DNA from: Mactra quadrangularis
Lineage: Eukaryota > Mollusca > Bivalvia > Venerida > Mactridae
Assembly (NCBI GenBank): GCA_025267735.1
Contig: CM046293.1
Coordinates: 14,718,560-14,782,559, forward strand
DNA length: 64,000 nt
Direction: 5' to 3'
Each line of letters starts with the position of its first letter. Position 1 is the stretch's first letter. Made by a program: the position numbers and the translations under genes. This document shows positions 54,236 to 64,000 of the stretch, piece by piece. The notes beneath the pieces are model-generated. The model saw only the letters and a program-made list of their open reading frames with translations, did not search any database and was not told the DNA's origin.

Positions 54236-54254
54236 CCAATCGTGTTAACCCACG
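54236..54254 (+). promoter_or_regulatory. ER stress response element (CCAAT-N9-CCACG)
   Basis: CCAAT at 54236, nine bases, then CCACG at 54250: an exact match to the mammalian ERSE bound by NF-Y plus ATF6/XBP1. It lies 75 bp upstream of the DNAJC3 start codon. Mammalian DNAJC3 is an unfolded-protein-response target, which makes this credible. Confidence 0.75.
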
Positions 54255-54328
54255 AGTAAATACACTACTACTAACTCCGGAGGAACACATCAACTAAGTG
54301 ATGCAGAGTTGACAAACTTGTGTTAATC

Positions 54329-54401
54329 ATGGCAAATTACATATTTCAAGTGATTAAATCTCTAACAATTGTCTCTTTATGTGTGGAGTTTTATTTTGAT
54401 G
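54329..54401 (+). CDS. DNAJC3: DNAJC3 exon 1 (signal peptide, residues 1-24)
   Basis: ATG in the context ATCATGG. A hydrophobic core SLTIVSLCVEFYF follows. Donor GATG|GTATGT, phase 1. Confidence 0.88.
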
Positions 54402-57400
54402 GTATGTATGAAGTTTTTCTCTCAATTATTTTACTCAATTCGTCCCTAATCTGTTTCGCCTCTGGTTGACAATCGAAAGTCGTTATTTTACTTTCGAATT
54501 ATATTTGAATAACCGTCTCCACGAATCTGTTACAGCTCTTTTTGTGAAGTTTCAAAAATTATCTTCATCATCATCTTCAGGAATCCAATGTGAATGAATT
54601 AGCTCCGCGGGTCAAGACAGTCACCACTTGAGGTATATATTGACAGGTAAAACTAGCATGATATTTACAGGTTAAAACTATGTACACCCGTGAGCTGTCT
54701 AAGCGAGGGATGGAGGTAGAGCTGAGATCCTTGTGTGGAGTTCAGTCTTGAAGGCCTGTAGAGATTCCAGTCCTGGATTGTTCTTGGGAAGAATGACGTC
54801 TTGTAGAGTGAGTAATTGGTATAGGGAACATAGAGTCTGTTGGCTCCTCTTGTCCGGCTGTCACTTGTGCGGATGATGTAACTGGATTTCGGTATTTCTA
54901 CAAGTAGATGAGTGATTTTGTATAGCATCGTGAGACGGAGGATTTTACGCCTATCTGTAAGAGATTCCCAGCTAAGATAGTCCTAAATATAAGACCCTAC
55001 ATAACTATTTTATCATACGGACGTTCTTCTGTTATGTAGGGTCTTAACGGATTGCTTCAAAAACGCATAGCAAAATATTTTTTTCTAAAAGTAAATAAAT
55101 GTGGGTCATATTAGCACCAATCGATAGATAAAAGTTTATTTTTATTCTTTCCATAAAGCAAAATATAATAATCAGTTTTTTGCTTACGAAAACACTAATT
55201 ACTTTTCCAACTATCCAGGGTTGTCGCCTCTCGCCGCCATTTTGAACTGAATTCGTGCCGGTAAATTAAGTGTCTCCTAGCTTAAACGAAATTTTTTCTC
55301 TCCAGAGTAGTCGTTCTTACTGTCGACAGTCGACGGAACGGTCCGGATACTGGCTTTTATATTCGTTCAAAATCAATTCTTTCAAATTGTGTGACCCAAT
55401 TTGAATTCGGATTGCCTTGGCTATTATTGCACGGTTATTGTGACAAACTGAAAGTACTCGTCAATGAAGGATTTTAAATGGATTAATTGACTGTCTGAGG
55501 TTAGAATTTGAAATAATTATACTTCTATCATGTGTATTTTTCATTTATCTTTCCATTGGTGTATTGTTTTATTGCAAAATTTTCGAATTTAAACGAGTAG
55601 AACGTTCAGACCTGAATCGATGTCTGTACACTAAAATTTTTGCTATGGGTTTTTGAAGCAATCCGTTAAGACCCTACGTAACAGAAAAATGTCCAAATGA
55701 TAAAAAAGTTACGTAGGGTCTTATATTTAGGACTACAGCTAAGAGAGACCAAATACTAGTATGATGATTACAATGTATAAATGATTTCTATTTCAGCTGT
55801 GGTGGCCTCTAAAGAAGATGCAAGTAAACATTTAGAATTAGGAAAACAAATGCTAGCTGCTGGAAATCTGGTAGAAGCATTGTCTCATTTTGATGTGGCA
55901 GTAGGTTAGTATTGTAGAATTTGTAATTGATTAATCTTGGTTGTAGGAACATGTTTCACAATCAAGGCAGGGTTTGACACTTAGGCTACAGTCCCATAAA
56001 CATAAAAATAGCCGTGAGGGCGCGGTGCGATAAAGCCTGCAACTTAGGCTACAGTCCCATAAACATAAAAATAGCCGTGAGGGCGCGGTGCGATAAAGCC
56101 TGCAAGGACCCGTATAAACTCTTGCGTACCCGTACAGACTGTTACGTTTTTACCAGGGTCCGTGAGATGAGCCTAGGATACACCTATCAGTTTCAAAGCC
56201 AAATCGTGAGCAAAATGGTGGCTGAGTATTGATTAAACGTGCATATCTTCCAGCTACGGCTCCGTAAGGGTGTGTCATTTGCCATGTGCGTACTGTCTGC
56301 ACGTACGGGTCCGCAACAAGCCACAATTTTATGGGACTGAGGCATTACTGTTTTACTAGGGATCCGGAAGGAATCCTTGGTCAGTTATTCAAAGATTCCT
56401 TTTTTAATAGACAAAAGATTTGCAATCATGAATTGTGATTCATTGGAACTCAAATTCATGAAACAATGTCGATTCACAGGGATCATTATGGAATCTCTAG
56501 CTAAGCACCCCTGGGATTCCTCCCAAGTTTTTGGGATCCTAGGAGTCCCAGGACACTGTTAGAATTGAACACTGAATCAAGTTAAAATAAATCATTATAA
56601 ACTAATTACATTATGTGGGCATGGTACCTGAAGGATAATGGCAGTCATAGCAGATTCATTTGTTTTTTACCCAAAATTTCTTAAATTGATTTATTTTTCA
56701 ATAATAATTATAAAATTATGTACGTGTACTTTTGATGCAATATAGACATTTATTAATCTTGCAACCTATCTATAATCTATACTTTAAATATATGTTGTTG
56801 TTGTTTTTTCTTTCAGAGAAAGATCCAACAAATTATTTAACCTTCTTTAGAAGAGCCACTGTATACCTTGCTCTGGGAAAATCTAAAACTGCCTTACCTG
56901 ATTTAGATAAAAGTATTGAATTAAGACCAGGTTTTGTTGCTGTAAGTTTTTTTTAAAGGTTCAATTTGTGATTTTTGTGATTTGAATTTTTAGCCAGATT
57001 TTCAATGAAAAAATTCGGCTGATAGTTTGGCAAAAACGGTTGGGCGGGCAGGCATCCAGTGTCGTTAACAATTGCATTAAAATTTTCAATTTTGCATATA
57101 TCTCTGCCATTTATGATTTATTGTCACATCTTTATGAAACTTCATACAATGATAATATACCATGTGATGAACAGAATTATAAAGTAACCACAACTCTACT
57201 TGGCTTTATTATGGATTATTTCCCTTTGTAATTTTTGCATTAAAGTTATCCCGCTTTAATGTGGTTTCCACATTACATTTCTTGTTGTGATTTGATTTTT
57301 CAGAGTGTTTATCTTAACTTCCTTTTAAGTTATCTACTCTTAGTGTTCTATGATTGCCCAGTAAATTATAATTGCCATTGAAAACTTAGTTTCATAGCAA

Positions 57401-60400
57401 AAACTGAAATGCAGTTACACAGTCCCTAGTAGGTTATCTACTTTAGGTAAAATTTGTAATACAACATAAATTCATTTTCAGCAAAAGAAATAAAATAATG
57501 TCAAGTGTATACAACCAACTTTGCTTTTACTTTAATATAATATTATAATTTATTATTTCATTATTTAAAGTTATAGCTCTAATATATTTATTTATGATGA
57601 TGTATTTCAGGCATTAACTCAGAGAGGTAATGTTTATTTAAAGATGGGTAACCTGGCTGCTGCAACTAAAGATTTTGAACAAATTGTAAGTAAATATAAC
57701 ATTTTATTATCTCATTGTATTATGATCTAACTGTGTGGAGATTATTTTTATACCCCGCTTCGAAGAAGAGGGGGGTATAGTATACTGTTTTACCCTTGTC
57801 CATGCATGCGTGCGTCTGTCCGTTACAAAATTTCGGTCACAGTTTTCTCAGCAACTATAACATGCAGCAGCCTAATACTTTGCATATTGCTTCATCCCAT
57901 AGTCCCATGTGGTGTAAAGCGATTTCATGCTCCTTGCTCATCTACTTCCTGTTTGTCGCATATTTTTAGATTTTGTTAAATGAAAGTTACATTATGATAG
58001 TCGTATTTCTCACAGCGGGGGTATCACTAGTGAGCATTAGCTCACAGATTTACTTGTTTGTTGTATATTCAAGTATGTCTCTACATTTATTCTATAGACA
58101 GTCCTTACTTTCTTTCCTCAAGAATGACAACTTTTACATGTTCCATATTGTCAAATTTTCATGAAAGGGTATAACCAGTCTGGATGAGTTTTGAACCAGC
58201 AAACCCTTCAGGACACTAGATATAAAAAAGATAGAATACAAGACTGAGCTGCAATGACATTTCTCTTTTACCTTTCAAAATATTTCTAAACATATGTATA
58301 ATTTACTAGTGTCTTGTTTTCAATTTTGTAAAAACTGGTGTTCATTGGTCAATTTATGTACTATGTATGTATCATGTGTTAAATCAAACAATCAGAAACC
58401 GTGTTACATTTACTGCGATATTTTATATTTTCAGTATAGAGCAGACCCTAATAACATGGAAGCCTTACAATATTTACAACAAATAGAACCACTAGAAGCT
58501 GAAATAGAACAAGCTAAAGTATTTTATAAGAACCATGATTATCAAGGGGCAATAATTCTACTTTCTAAAGCTATTGATGTAAGTTTTGTATGTGTAATTA
58601 TCTCCCTTTGTTGATAGTTTTTTTGGTTTTACTTGAGAAAAATAAATTTGGAGGCTACTGGAGAAAATGCTTTTTGTATCTGTTGACAGAGATTGACTTG
58701 CTTCTTTGTTGACTACCATCGTATTATCAATGTTTTCAAACCTGGACTGTTTGAGAGCTATTCTTCAGATCATCTTGAAAGAAGACATTTTCACTGGATT
58801 GGGATTATAGGAAAGATTGTTAGACTCGCTGTTTAAAGGATGATGGGGGCTAAAATTGACAAATGTCAATGAAATCAACAATGTTCAAAATGGGTGTTTT
58901 TTAGTATTTTGAGAATAAATTACTTTATAAAAAAATTTAAAGTCTGTTTTTATGAGTAATTGAGTATGGTGAAAGTAGGTTTTCAGTATTTTCAAACTTT
59001 GCTCCTCACATTGATCAATAATTATGTTAAATTATATTTTCAGTTAATACCATGGAATGCAGAGTTACGAGAGATCAGAGCAGAATGTTATATAGCACAA
59101 GGTGACCTAGTTAAAGCTGTCAGTGATATAAGACCAACAACTAAACTAAGAAATGATAATACTGCTGGATATTTTAAATTATCTAATCTGTATTATGAAA
59201 TGGGGGATGCTGACGAATCTCTAAGGTGTGTTTTCTTTGTTTTATGATTTTTTATGTTTACGAATTTAAGTTATTTGTTTTATAGCAATGTAGGATGGTG
59301 CTACTTTGTCCTCTTTTTCCCCCAGTCTTTGCCTTAAATTTTATTTTAGCCTTAGTCCAACTTATAGGGTAAACTTATCAATAAGCCCAGCTATATTAAA
59401 TTTTAAGTAATTTTCACTTTGTAGTCATACACTCTAAAAATACAATGATGTTAATTTTTTGTGAAGAGAGAAGTTATTGGCTTTTTGCAGCAGAGTAAGC
59501 AAGCACTGGTACTAAAAAAGTTTTATCCCTTCAGGAAAGCTTATTTCCTGAGGCAGTGAATAGCTGAGAAAAATGTTGCTTTTCTGAAATCTAAGAAAAC
59601 AAACCAATTCACGTGTGAAAGTTTTCAGTATTAGAACTGATTTCAGTATTATGAGCATAAACTACTCTTGGTAATGTTTATAAAGTCTTGTCTATTTTAG
59701 TATTTTGATGATACGTTTCAATATTTTCAGCATTTTCGAAACTTTCAACTTCCATTCATGCTTGAATTGTTACATGAAATCTTTATCTTATATTTCAGTC
59801 AAGTGAAAGAATGTTTAAAGTTAGATCCAGATCATAAAGAATGTTTTCCATTTTATAAAAAAGTCAAGAAACTTGCTAAACAATTAAAAGAAGCTCAGGA
59901 ACTCAGTAACAGTGAACAGTGGGAAGACTGTGTCAATAAAGCCAAACAAATCATGAAAACAGAACCTAAAGCTTTTCCATTTGTACATACAGCTAAATCC
60001 CATATATGTCATTGTTTAGCTAAGGTAAGATTTATACAGTATTATTTACTGACTATTCTACCAGTATATCAGAATAGCAAGGCTTTCCACCCTGCCCTTT
60101 TTCTCTCCTCCATCAGGGATGAGCCTGGGTTCCAAATTTAGGGAGAAGTGCTCCCTACCAGTAATTTAGTGAGAAGTGCAGTGATGTGAGGGAGAAGTTG
60201 GAAGGATAGACCAGCAGGAAAAGTTCGTTGAGCCGAATGGAATGTTTTGAACAGTATTCACAAACTTCTCCAATGCAAACTTTTCTAGAACTTCTATCCT
60301 TCAAGTACATGTAATTTCTATTATACCCCCGCTTCGAAGAAGAGGGGGGTATACTGTTTTACCCTTGTCCGTGCGTGCATGCTTATGTGCGTCTGTCCGT

Positions 60401-63400
60401 CAGTCCGTCCGTTACAAAATTTCCGTCACAGTTTTTTCAGCAACTATAACATGCAGCAGCCTAATACTTTGCATATTGCTTCATCCCATAGTCCCATATG
60501 GTGTAAAGCGATTTCATGCTCCTTGCTCATCTACTTCCTGTTTGTCGCATATTTTTAGATTTTTGCGGGGGTATCACTAGTGAGCATTAGCTCACAGATT
60601 TACTTGTTACATTTAGTAAACAATTTGTCTGCTGTAACTCACAAGTATTGTGAGTATTAAATACTCCCTGGATGTTTGGTTACTGAGTTATTTGTTCTAT
60701 GTTTTACACAAAATTCACAGAACACATTTATTTTATTTATTTATTTTGTATAAAATTGTAAACTTAAATTATTTAATTTTCATTTCAATTTTAAGTTCTT
60801 TTTTTGTTTAGCATTTTTACTTCCTGGTATATGTTCATCAAAAGAGATTACAAATGCATAACAGGCCATTTTTGGAAAATATGTTATCAGTGTCCTCGTT
60901 TTTGACCCTTCTTTGTTTAACTTTTTTTATTTATTTTATTTAATTAGTTCTGCTGTAAATAACATACCTTTCATTAAATATGACATATTGTAGCAGTATA
61001 TGCTTATTATTGATTTTTAGAGTCTGCAACACGACTTTAGCTGGTAGATTTCGTGACGAATATTTTGACAAATTTCATAAATTCAAAAGAACCAACCGCC
61101 TTTTTTTCTTGAAATCGAAAAATTGTGGCAATTTCCCCGTAACTTATTGCTTAAATAAAGACTATTATAATCAAAATAATAGGATTATTTAATTACTAAC
61201 GTAGATTTAACCTTGTTTTATTTGATTGGTGATAGCGTAGGTCACAACAACATAATGACATCACGCTTAAAAAACGAATAATAGCAATCATTGGCAAACT
61301 GCTAATTACGTCTATTCTAATGGCCTCACGACATGCTCATAATTTAATACAATTATCAATTTAATGGCTAGCATCCAAAAAACCTAATCTACTTTTGTTA
61401 TTGTAGTATCACAGTTTGACACATGTTTGTTAATTGTAACTGTTTAATTACAATATCAATCTTATCGGGCCGACATATAGCACTATCGATTTTTTAAGCG
61501 AACGCTGGTTAGTCTTAAAGGTGACAATATACACATGGGCCATCAATAAACAAACGAGTCACTAATTATCAGCTTTTGAAGCGTGTATACTAACAGCACA
61601 CCTCCCGCGTAGTTGATTGGTAGATTACATAAGAAATGCGGATGTAACATACGCTCCATCCGAGGTCTCGAGGACTGTCATAATCTGTGTCATAATTTGT
61701 TTCATTGATTTTCCGAAAATGTCGGCGACTTCGTTTTTGCTTTGATGTGCAAATAGAGCGAAGTTTTATTAAAAAGGGCGAAGAAGTCGCCCGAATCGCC
61801 CTCTCGGCTCATCCCTGCTCCATGCTCTTTTGCTCTTCTGTAGTGCAGAATGCTCTAATGCATCAACCCTTTGATGTGCATTGCTATTTATCTACCTGTC
61901 TGCCCTTTTTCTGAGTTCTTGAATAGTCACTATTTATTATATGCTTTCTAGTAGAATACTGGGATTTATTGGAGAAATAAAAATTAATATTTAACTGTTT
62001 TGAAACAATGAAAATGAATTTGTTATTTTCACTGTTTAAATGCGCGGTTTTGAAGGCGTATCAGACTGAAACAGTAAATGACCCAAGTTTGAAGCAAAAA
62101 ATAAACAGAAAATTTGTTTATTTTGAGTGTACGATTGATTTATTTCGCTCGTTAGCTAAGTATATTATATTTTCACTTGTGACTATGCCACTCATAAAAA
62201 CATTGCATCCTTAGCTCATCTGTCTTGGTTTGCTCTGTGCTGTCTGGGTAACCAACCGGTGGTGAGTTCTGATGTACAAGTCTGTCTTTGCTAAATTTAA
62301 CAAAGGTCTATGTTCATCGTGGGTTTACAAAAAATGGTAACCAAGGAGACCACATACTAGGCCTTTTCAGGAAGTAAGATATTTTCATGAATGTTATTTC
62401 TTTGGCTATACAAACTTATAATTGTCTATTGTTATATATTGTAGGAAGGACATGGAAATGATGCTATCAAAGAATGTAATGAAGTACTTGATATGGATCC
62501 TGATAATCTAAATGCATTATGTGATAGAGCTGAGGCTCATATAGCTAATGAAAATTATGAACAAGGTAAGGCCTAAACTAAACTTTGTTTGCCCTTTACT
62601 GACCGTAAATTTTTGGGTTTGGTTGGTAGGTAGGAAAAATATTTTATTTTTTCCTAAAGCAGAATTATTAGTGTAAAGAAACTACCAGAAAGAAATATGA
62701 TGAATAATCGTGACCAATAAAAAAAACTGACACCACATATATTTTTTTTAATAAAATTTTTTAAGTTGGTGGTATTTCTCCGGATGGTCGGTAAAGGGCA
62801 AATAAACATAATTTTAATTTTGGATTAAGTGGATTTCTCTATACTTATGACATCTAAAATGATGCTCAAATTAACTCTGTTGCAATATTTATTGTTCAGG
62901 CTGCTGAGAAGAAAAATTCTTTAATATGTATTATTGTGAGCTGCCCGGCTAGCCCAGTTGGTAGCACGCACGTCTAATGATTGAGGGGTCATTGGTTTGA
63001 TTCCCAGGCGGGGCAAACTTTCATGGAGCTTGGTCATAAAAATATTTCAATTGCCATTCTCCCTCCTACCAATGATTCTTAATCATGTAGGGCAGTTGTT
63101 AGTCACTGATGAAAGTATGCACTTAGTAGTTGGTTAACAGCTAATTCCAGAGATTTAGCATTTCTAGGAACAGTGAGTAGGTTGACTGACCCCATTATAA
63201 TATAATGACCTCTACAATGTGTTGCCACAGTGTTACATTCATATTGCAAACACAACAAGTTAAGGTTCATACTGGTCATTATTTTCTTGTGTTAAGACTG
63301 TCTTCTGAGAGTAGTCTTATACTAATTTAATTAAGCTCGTTTGTGAAACAAGTTCTTACAGCTTAAATTTTAAATCACTTTCAAGTCCACATCCTGGTCA

Positions 63401-63777
63401 CCCATTACTGAGCTAGTAGGATAAAGTTTCTTGCTCTAGGAAACAACATTGTAGGTTTTTGATGGGATTCAAACCAATGTGGAGCTGGCTATCCAATGAT
63501 TAACAGACCAACGCTGTAACCACTCGGCTACACACGCCCTACTGTGAGTAGTCAGGCCAGACGTGAATTTTGTTTCTTCCTTAATACTGACATCCTTGTT
63601 TCTAGTGTTTACAGATATTAACATTACATCTCTATGTATTTCAGCGATACAAGATTTTCAACAAGCTATGAATATAGATCAGGAAAGTCGTAGAGCTAGG
63701 GAAGGTATTGATCGTGCTCAAAAATTGCTCAAAAATTCTAAAAAAAGAGATTATTATAAGATATTAGGTGTAAAAAG
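54329..63777 (+). CDS. DNAJC3: DNAJC3 (p58IPK) ER-lumen TPR/J-domain co-chaperone, partial (9 exons, 3' end beyond window)
   Basis: All junctions are GT-AG and in phase, giving 395 codons plus two bases. Residues 1-28 are a signal peptide (MANYIFQVIKSLTIVSLCVE and a short tail). Tandem TPRs follow: HLELGKQMLAAGNLVEALSHF, RRATVYLALGKSKTALPDLD, QRGNVYLKMGNLAAATKDF, IRAECYIAQGDLVKAVSDI, KLSNLYYEMGDADESL and AIKECNEVLDMDPDNLNALC. They run collinear with human DNAJC3 (504 residues). The J domain starts at about 386 with RDYYKILGVK; its HPD motif lies past the window. In vertebrates the protein binds misfolded clients in the ER lumen, stimulates BiP ATPase and restrains PERK. The introns are full of MITEs and SINEs. 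Confidence 0.95.
54665..54977 (-). pseudogene. LINE ORF2 C-terminal fragment in DNAJC3 intron 1
   Basis: In reverse complement SWESLTDRRKILRLTMLYKI, then SDSRTRGANRLYVPYTNYSL and KTSFFPRTIQDWN, is the well-known C-terminal end of CR1/Jockey-type LINE reverse transcriptases. A different LINE type from 1553-3046. The MITE at 54978 cuts it on its upstream side. Confidence 0.85.
54978..55735. mobile_element. 758-bp long-TIR MITE, 9-bp target duplication (Mutator-like)
   Basis: TAGTCCTAAATATAAGACCC is mirrored by GGGTCTTATATTTAGGACTA. The arms of about 100 bp also share GGATTGCTTCAAAAAC. CAGCTAAGA flanks both sides (54969-54977 and 55736-55744). Confidence 0.88.
55797..55904 (+). CDS. DNAJC3: DNAJC3 exon 2 (residues 25-60)
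   Basis: Acceptor TTTCAG|CT, donor GTAG|GTTAGT. It encodes the end of the signal region (AVVASKEDAS) and TPR1 HLELGKQMLAAGNLVEAL. Confidence 0.93.
55984..56341. mobile_element. TIR element CTACAGTCCCATAAA, copy 2, with duplicated end
   Basis: An inverted relative of 20692-21037 in DNAJC3 intron 2. Its left 63 bp occur twice in tandem (55981-56043 and 56044-56106) almost without change. Confidence 0.8.
56817..56941 (+). CDS. DNAJC3: DNAJC3 exon 3 (residues 61-102)
   Basis: Acceptor CTTTCAG|AG, donor GCT|GTAAGT. TPR FRRATVYLALGKSKTALPDL, almost identical to the vertebrate RRATVFLAMGKSKAALPDL. Confidence 0.95.
57000..57260 (+). repeat. Dispersed repeat in DNAJC3 intron 3
   Basis: Shares AAAATTCGGCTGATAG-like, GTGTCGTTAACAATTGCATT and CCATGTGATGAACAGAATTA blocks with 48950-49320. 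Non-coding. Confidence 0.65.
57611..57685 (+). CDS. DNAJC3: DNAJC3 exon 4 (residues 103-127)
   Basis: Acceptor TATTTCAG|GCA, donor ATT|GTAAGT. Encodes ALTQRGNVYLKMGNLAAATK, then DFEQI. Confidence 0.95.
57749..58053 (+). repeat. ~280-bp dispersed repeat (CCCGCTTCGAAGAAG family), copy 2
   Basis: Collinear with 60323-60606 except for about 45 bp inserted before GCGGGGGTATCACTAGTGAG. Confidence 0.8.
58145..58220 (-). repeat. SINE family A fragment
   Basis: Contains TTGTCAAATTTTCATGAAAG, GGGTATAACC and a worn box B (TTTTGAACCAGC) in reverse complement. Confidence 0.5.
58435..58578 (+). CDS. DNAJC3: DNAJC3 exon 5 (residues 128-175)
   Basis: Acceptor TTTTCAG|TAT, donor GAT|GTAAGT. Encodes ADPNNMEALQYLQQIE and AKVFYKNHDYQGAIILLSKA. 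Confidence 0.95.
59044..59225 (+). CDS. DNAJC3: DNAJC3 exon 6 (residues 176-236)
   Basis: Acceptor TTTTCAG|TTA, donor TAAG|GTGTGT, phase 2. WNAELREIRAECYIAQGDL and YFKLSNLYYEMGDADESL are strongly conserved. Confidence 0.95.
59612..59750. mobile_element. MITE with GTGAAAGTTTTCAGTATT ends
   Basis: GTGTGAAAGTTTTCAGTATT faces AATATTTTCAGCATTTTCGA, then AACTTTCAACTT. Related to 21922-22060. Confidence 0.5.
59799..60024 (+). CDS. DNAJC3: DNAJC3 exon 7 (residues 236-311)
   Basis: Acceptor TATTTCAG|T, donor AAG|GTAAGA. Encodes QVKECLKLDPDHKECFPFYK, KVKKLAKQ and HICHCLAK. Confidence 0.95.
60114..61817. mobile_element. 1.7-kb hAT-like element, CAGGGATGAGCC ends
   Basis: CAGGGATGAGCC at 60114 is mirrored by GGCTCATCCCTG ending at 61817. 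CTCCAT flanks both sides (60108-60113 and 61818-61823). The repeat at 60323-60606 is nested in it. No transposase frame is recognisable. Confidence 0.75.
60323..60606 (+). repeat. ~280-bp dispersed repeat (CCCGCTTCGAAGAAG family), copy 3
   Basis: Starts TATACCCCCGCTTCGAAGAA and ends GTGAGCATTAGCTCACAG. The short open frame inside is the repeat, not a gene. Confidence 0.85.
62445..62565 (+). CDS. DNAJC3: DNAJC3 exon 8 (residues 312-352)
   Basis: Acceptor TTGTAG|GAA, donor CAAG|GTAAGG. Encodes AIKECNEVLDMDPDNLNALC, then DRAEAHIANENYEQ. Confidence 0.95.
62937..63235 (+). repeat. tRNA-derived SINE, family B
   Basis: Box A CTAGCCCAGTTGGTAGCACG, box B TGGTTTGATTCCCAGG, then the family-B body and a worn tail GTGTTGCCACAGTGTTACA. 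It lies in DNAJC3 intron 8. Confidence 0.85.
63325..63540 (-). repeat. tRNA-derived SINE, family D
   Basis: Blocks GTGAAACAAGTTCTTACAGC, GATAAAGTTTCTTGCTCTAG, GAGCTGGCTATCCAATGATT and TAACCACTCGGCTACAC match the other copies. Confidence 0.8.
63645..63777 (+). CDS. DNAJC3: DNAJC3 exon 9 (residues 352-395, start of J domain)
   Basis: Acceptor TATTTCAG|CG, donor AAAAG|GTAATT. Encodes AIQDFQQAMNIDQESRRARE, then AQKLLKNSKKRDYYKILGVK. The rest of the J domain is outside the window. Confidence 0.95.
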
Positions 63778-63834
63778 GTAATTATCATTTTATATGTATT
63801 TATAATACAAGTTTAGTCTTGTAATCTGAATTAG

Positions 63835-64000
63835 GGACTTTAGTCAATTATCATTCCCTGATAAAATCTGAAGCAATCCAATTGGTAAGTTGGTCCTTAC
63901 TGTTGGAATCCTTTGATTTTATCATTGAAGTCCTATGTAAGGATAACTAAATATTTCATCTAATATCTTTCTTGTTATTGAAGATATTTATAGAAGTGGT
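63835..64000. mobile_element. TIR element GGGACTTTAGTCA, truncated by window end
   Basis: Matches the reverse complement of the right part of 44957-45322 (AGGGACTTTAGTCAATTATC; AAGCAATCCAATTGGTAAGT). It lies directly after DNAJC3 exon 9. Confidence 0.7.

Noticed and set aside
53964..54293. Minus-strand 109-codon frame upstream of DNAJC3
   Set aside because: It covers the DNAJC3 promoter, has no domain and would run through the ERSE; probably chance in a less AT-rich stretch.
56377..56562. Short plus-strand frame in DNAJC3 intron 2
   Set aside because: No domain, no splice-site support and it would break the in-phase exon 2 to exon 3 junction.
12075..63540. tRNA genes at box A/box B pairs
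   Set aside because: All carry SINE bodies and tails, and the cloverleaf stems are degraded; these are tRNA-derived SINE heads.

Overview
The window is eukaryotic nuclear DNA from an invertebrate animal, most likely a marine bivalve mollusc. The evidence is AT-rich sequence, short GT-AG exons separated by introns full of repeats, several tRNA-derived SINE families, many small inverted-repeat transposons (MITEs) and non-LTR LINE fragments. The species assignment is an inference from the repeat style and gene content; no marker sequence is present.

Three genes can be supported. (1) A two-exon plus-strand gene (10628-13498) encodes a secreted, acidic, His/Met-rich protein of 402 residues. It is built on six copies of a motif like GP...LHGxLMHGD, and I do not recognise its family. 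(2) A minus-strand gene of 21 coding exons (50216 down to 20392) encodes a 953-residue DZIP1 orthologue, the basal-body/ciliogenesis zinc-finger coiled-coil protein. Every splice phase joins. (3) A plus-strand gene starting at 54329 encodes DNAJC3 (p58IPK), an ER-lumen TPR/J-domain co-chaperone. Nine exons give 395 residues, and the window ends inside the J domain.

Layout: 1-10.3 kb is gene-free repeat territory (a LINE corpse, SINEs, MITEs, a ~80-bp satellite and a 366-bp inverted pair). 10.6-13.6 kb holds the LMHGD-repeat gene, and 13.7-15 kb SINE clusters. 15-20.4 kb is AT-rich and is either a long DZIP1 3'UTR or intergenic. 20.4-50.2 kb is DZIP1 with repeat-laden introns, 50.2-54.3 kb the divergent intergenic region, and 54.3-64 kb DNAJC3.

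DZIP1 and DNAJC3 are arranged head to head, as I recall their human orthologues being at 13q32, so the pair looks like an ancient microsynteny. The DNAJC3 promoter carries an exact CCAAT-N9-CCACG ER-stress response element 75 bp before the ATG. DZIP1 shows local duplications at exon edges: a 46-bp minisatellite copying a splice acceptor, another 46-bp minisatellite running over the stop codon, and a triplicated 3' half of exon 13 whose outermost copy was hit by a 1.47-kb DNA transposon. Several transposons are nested inside one another with readable target-site duplications.
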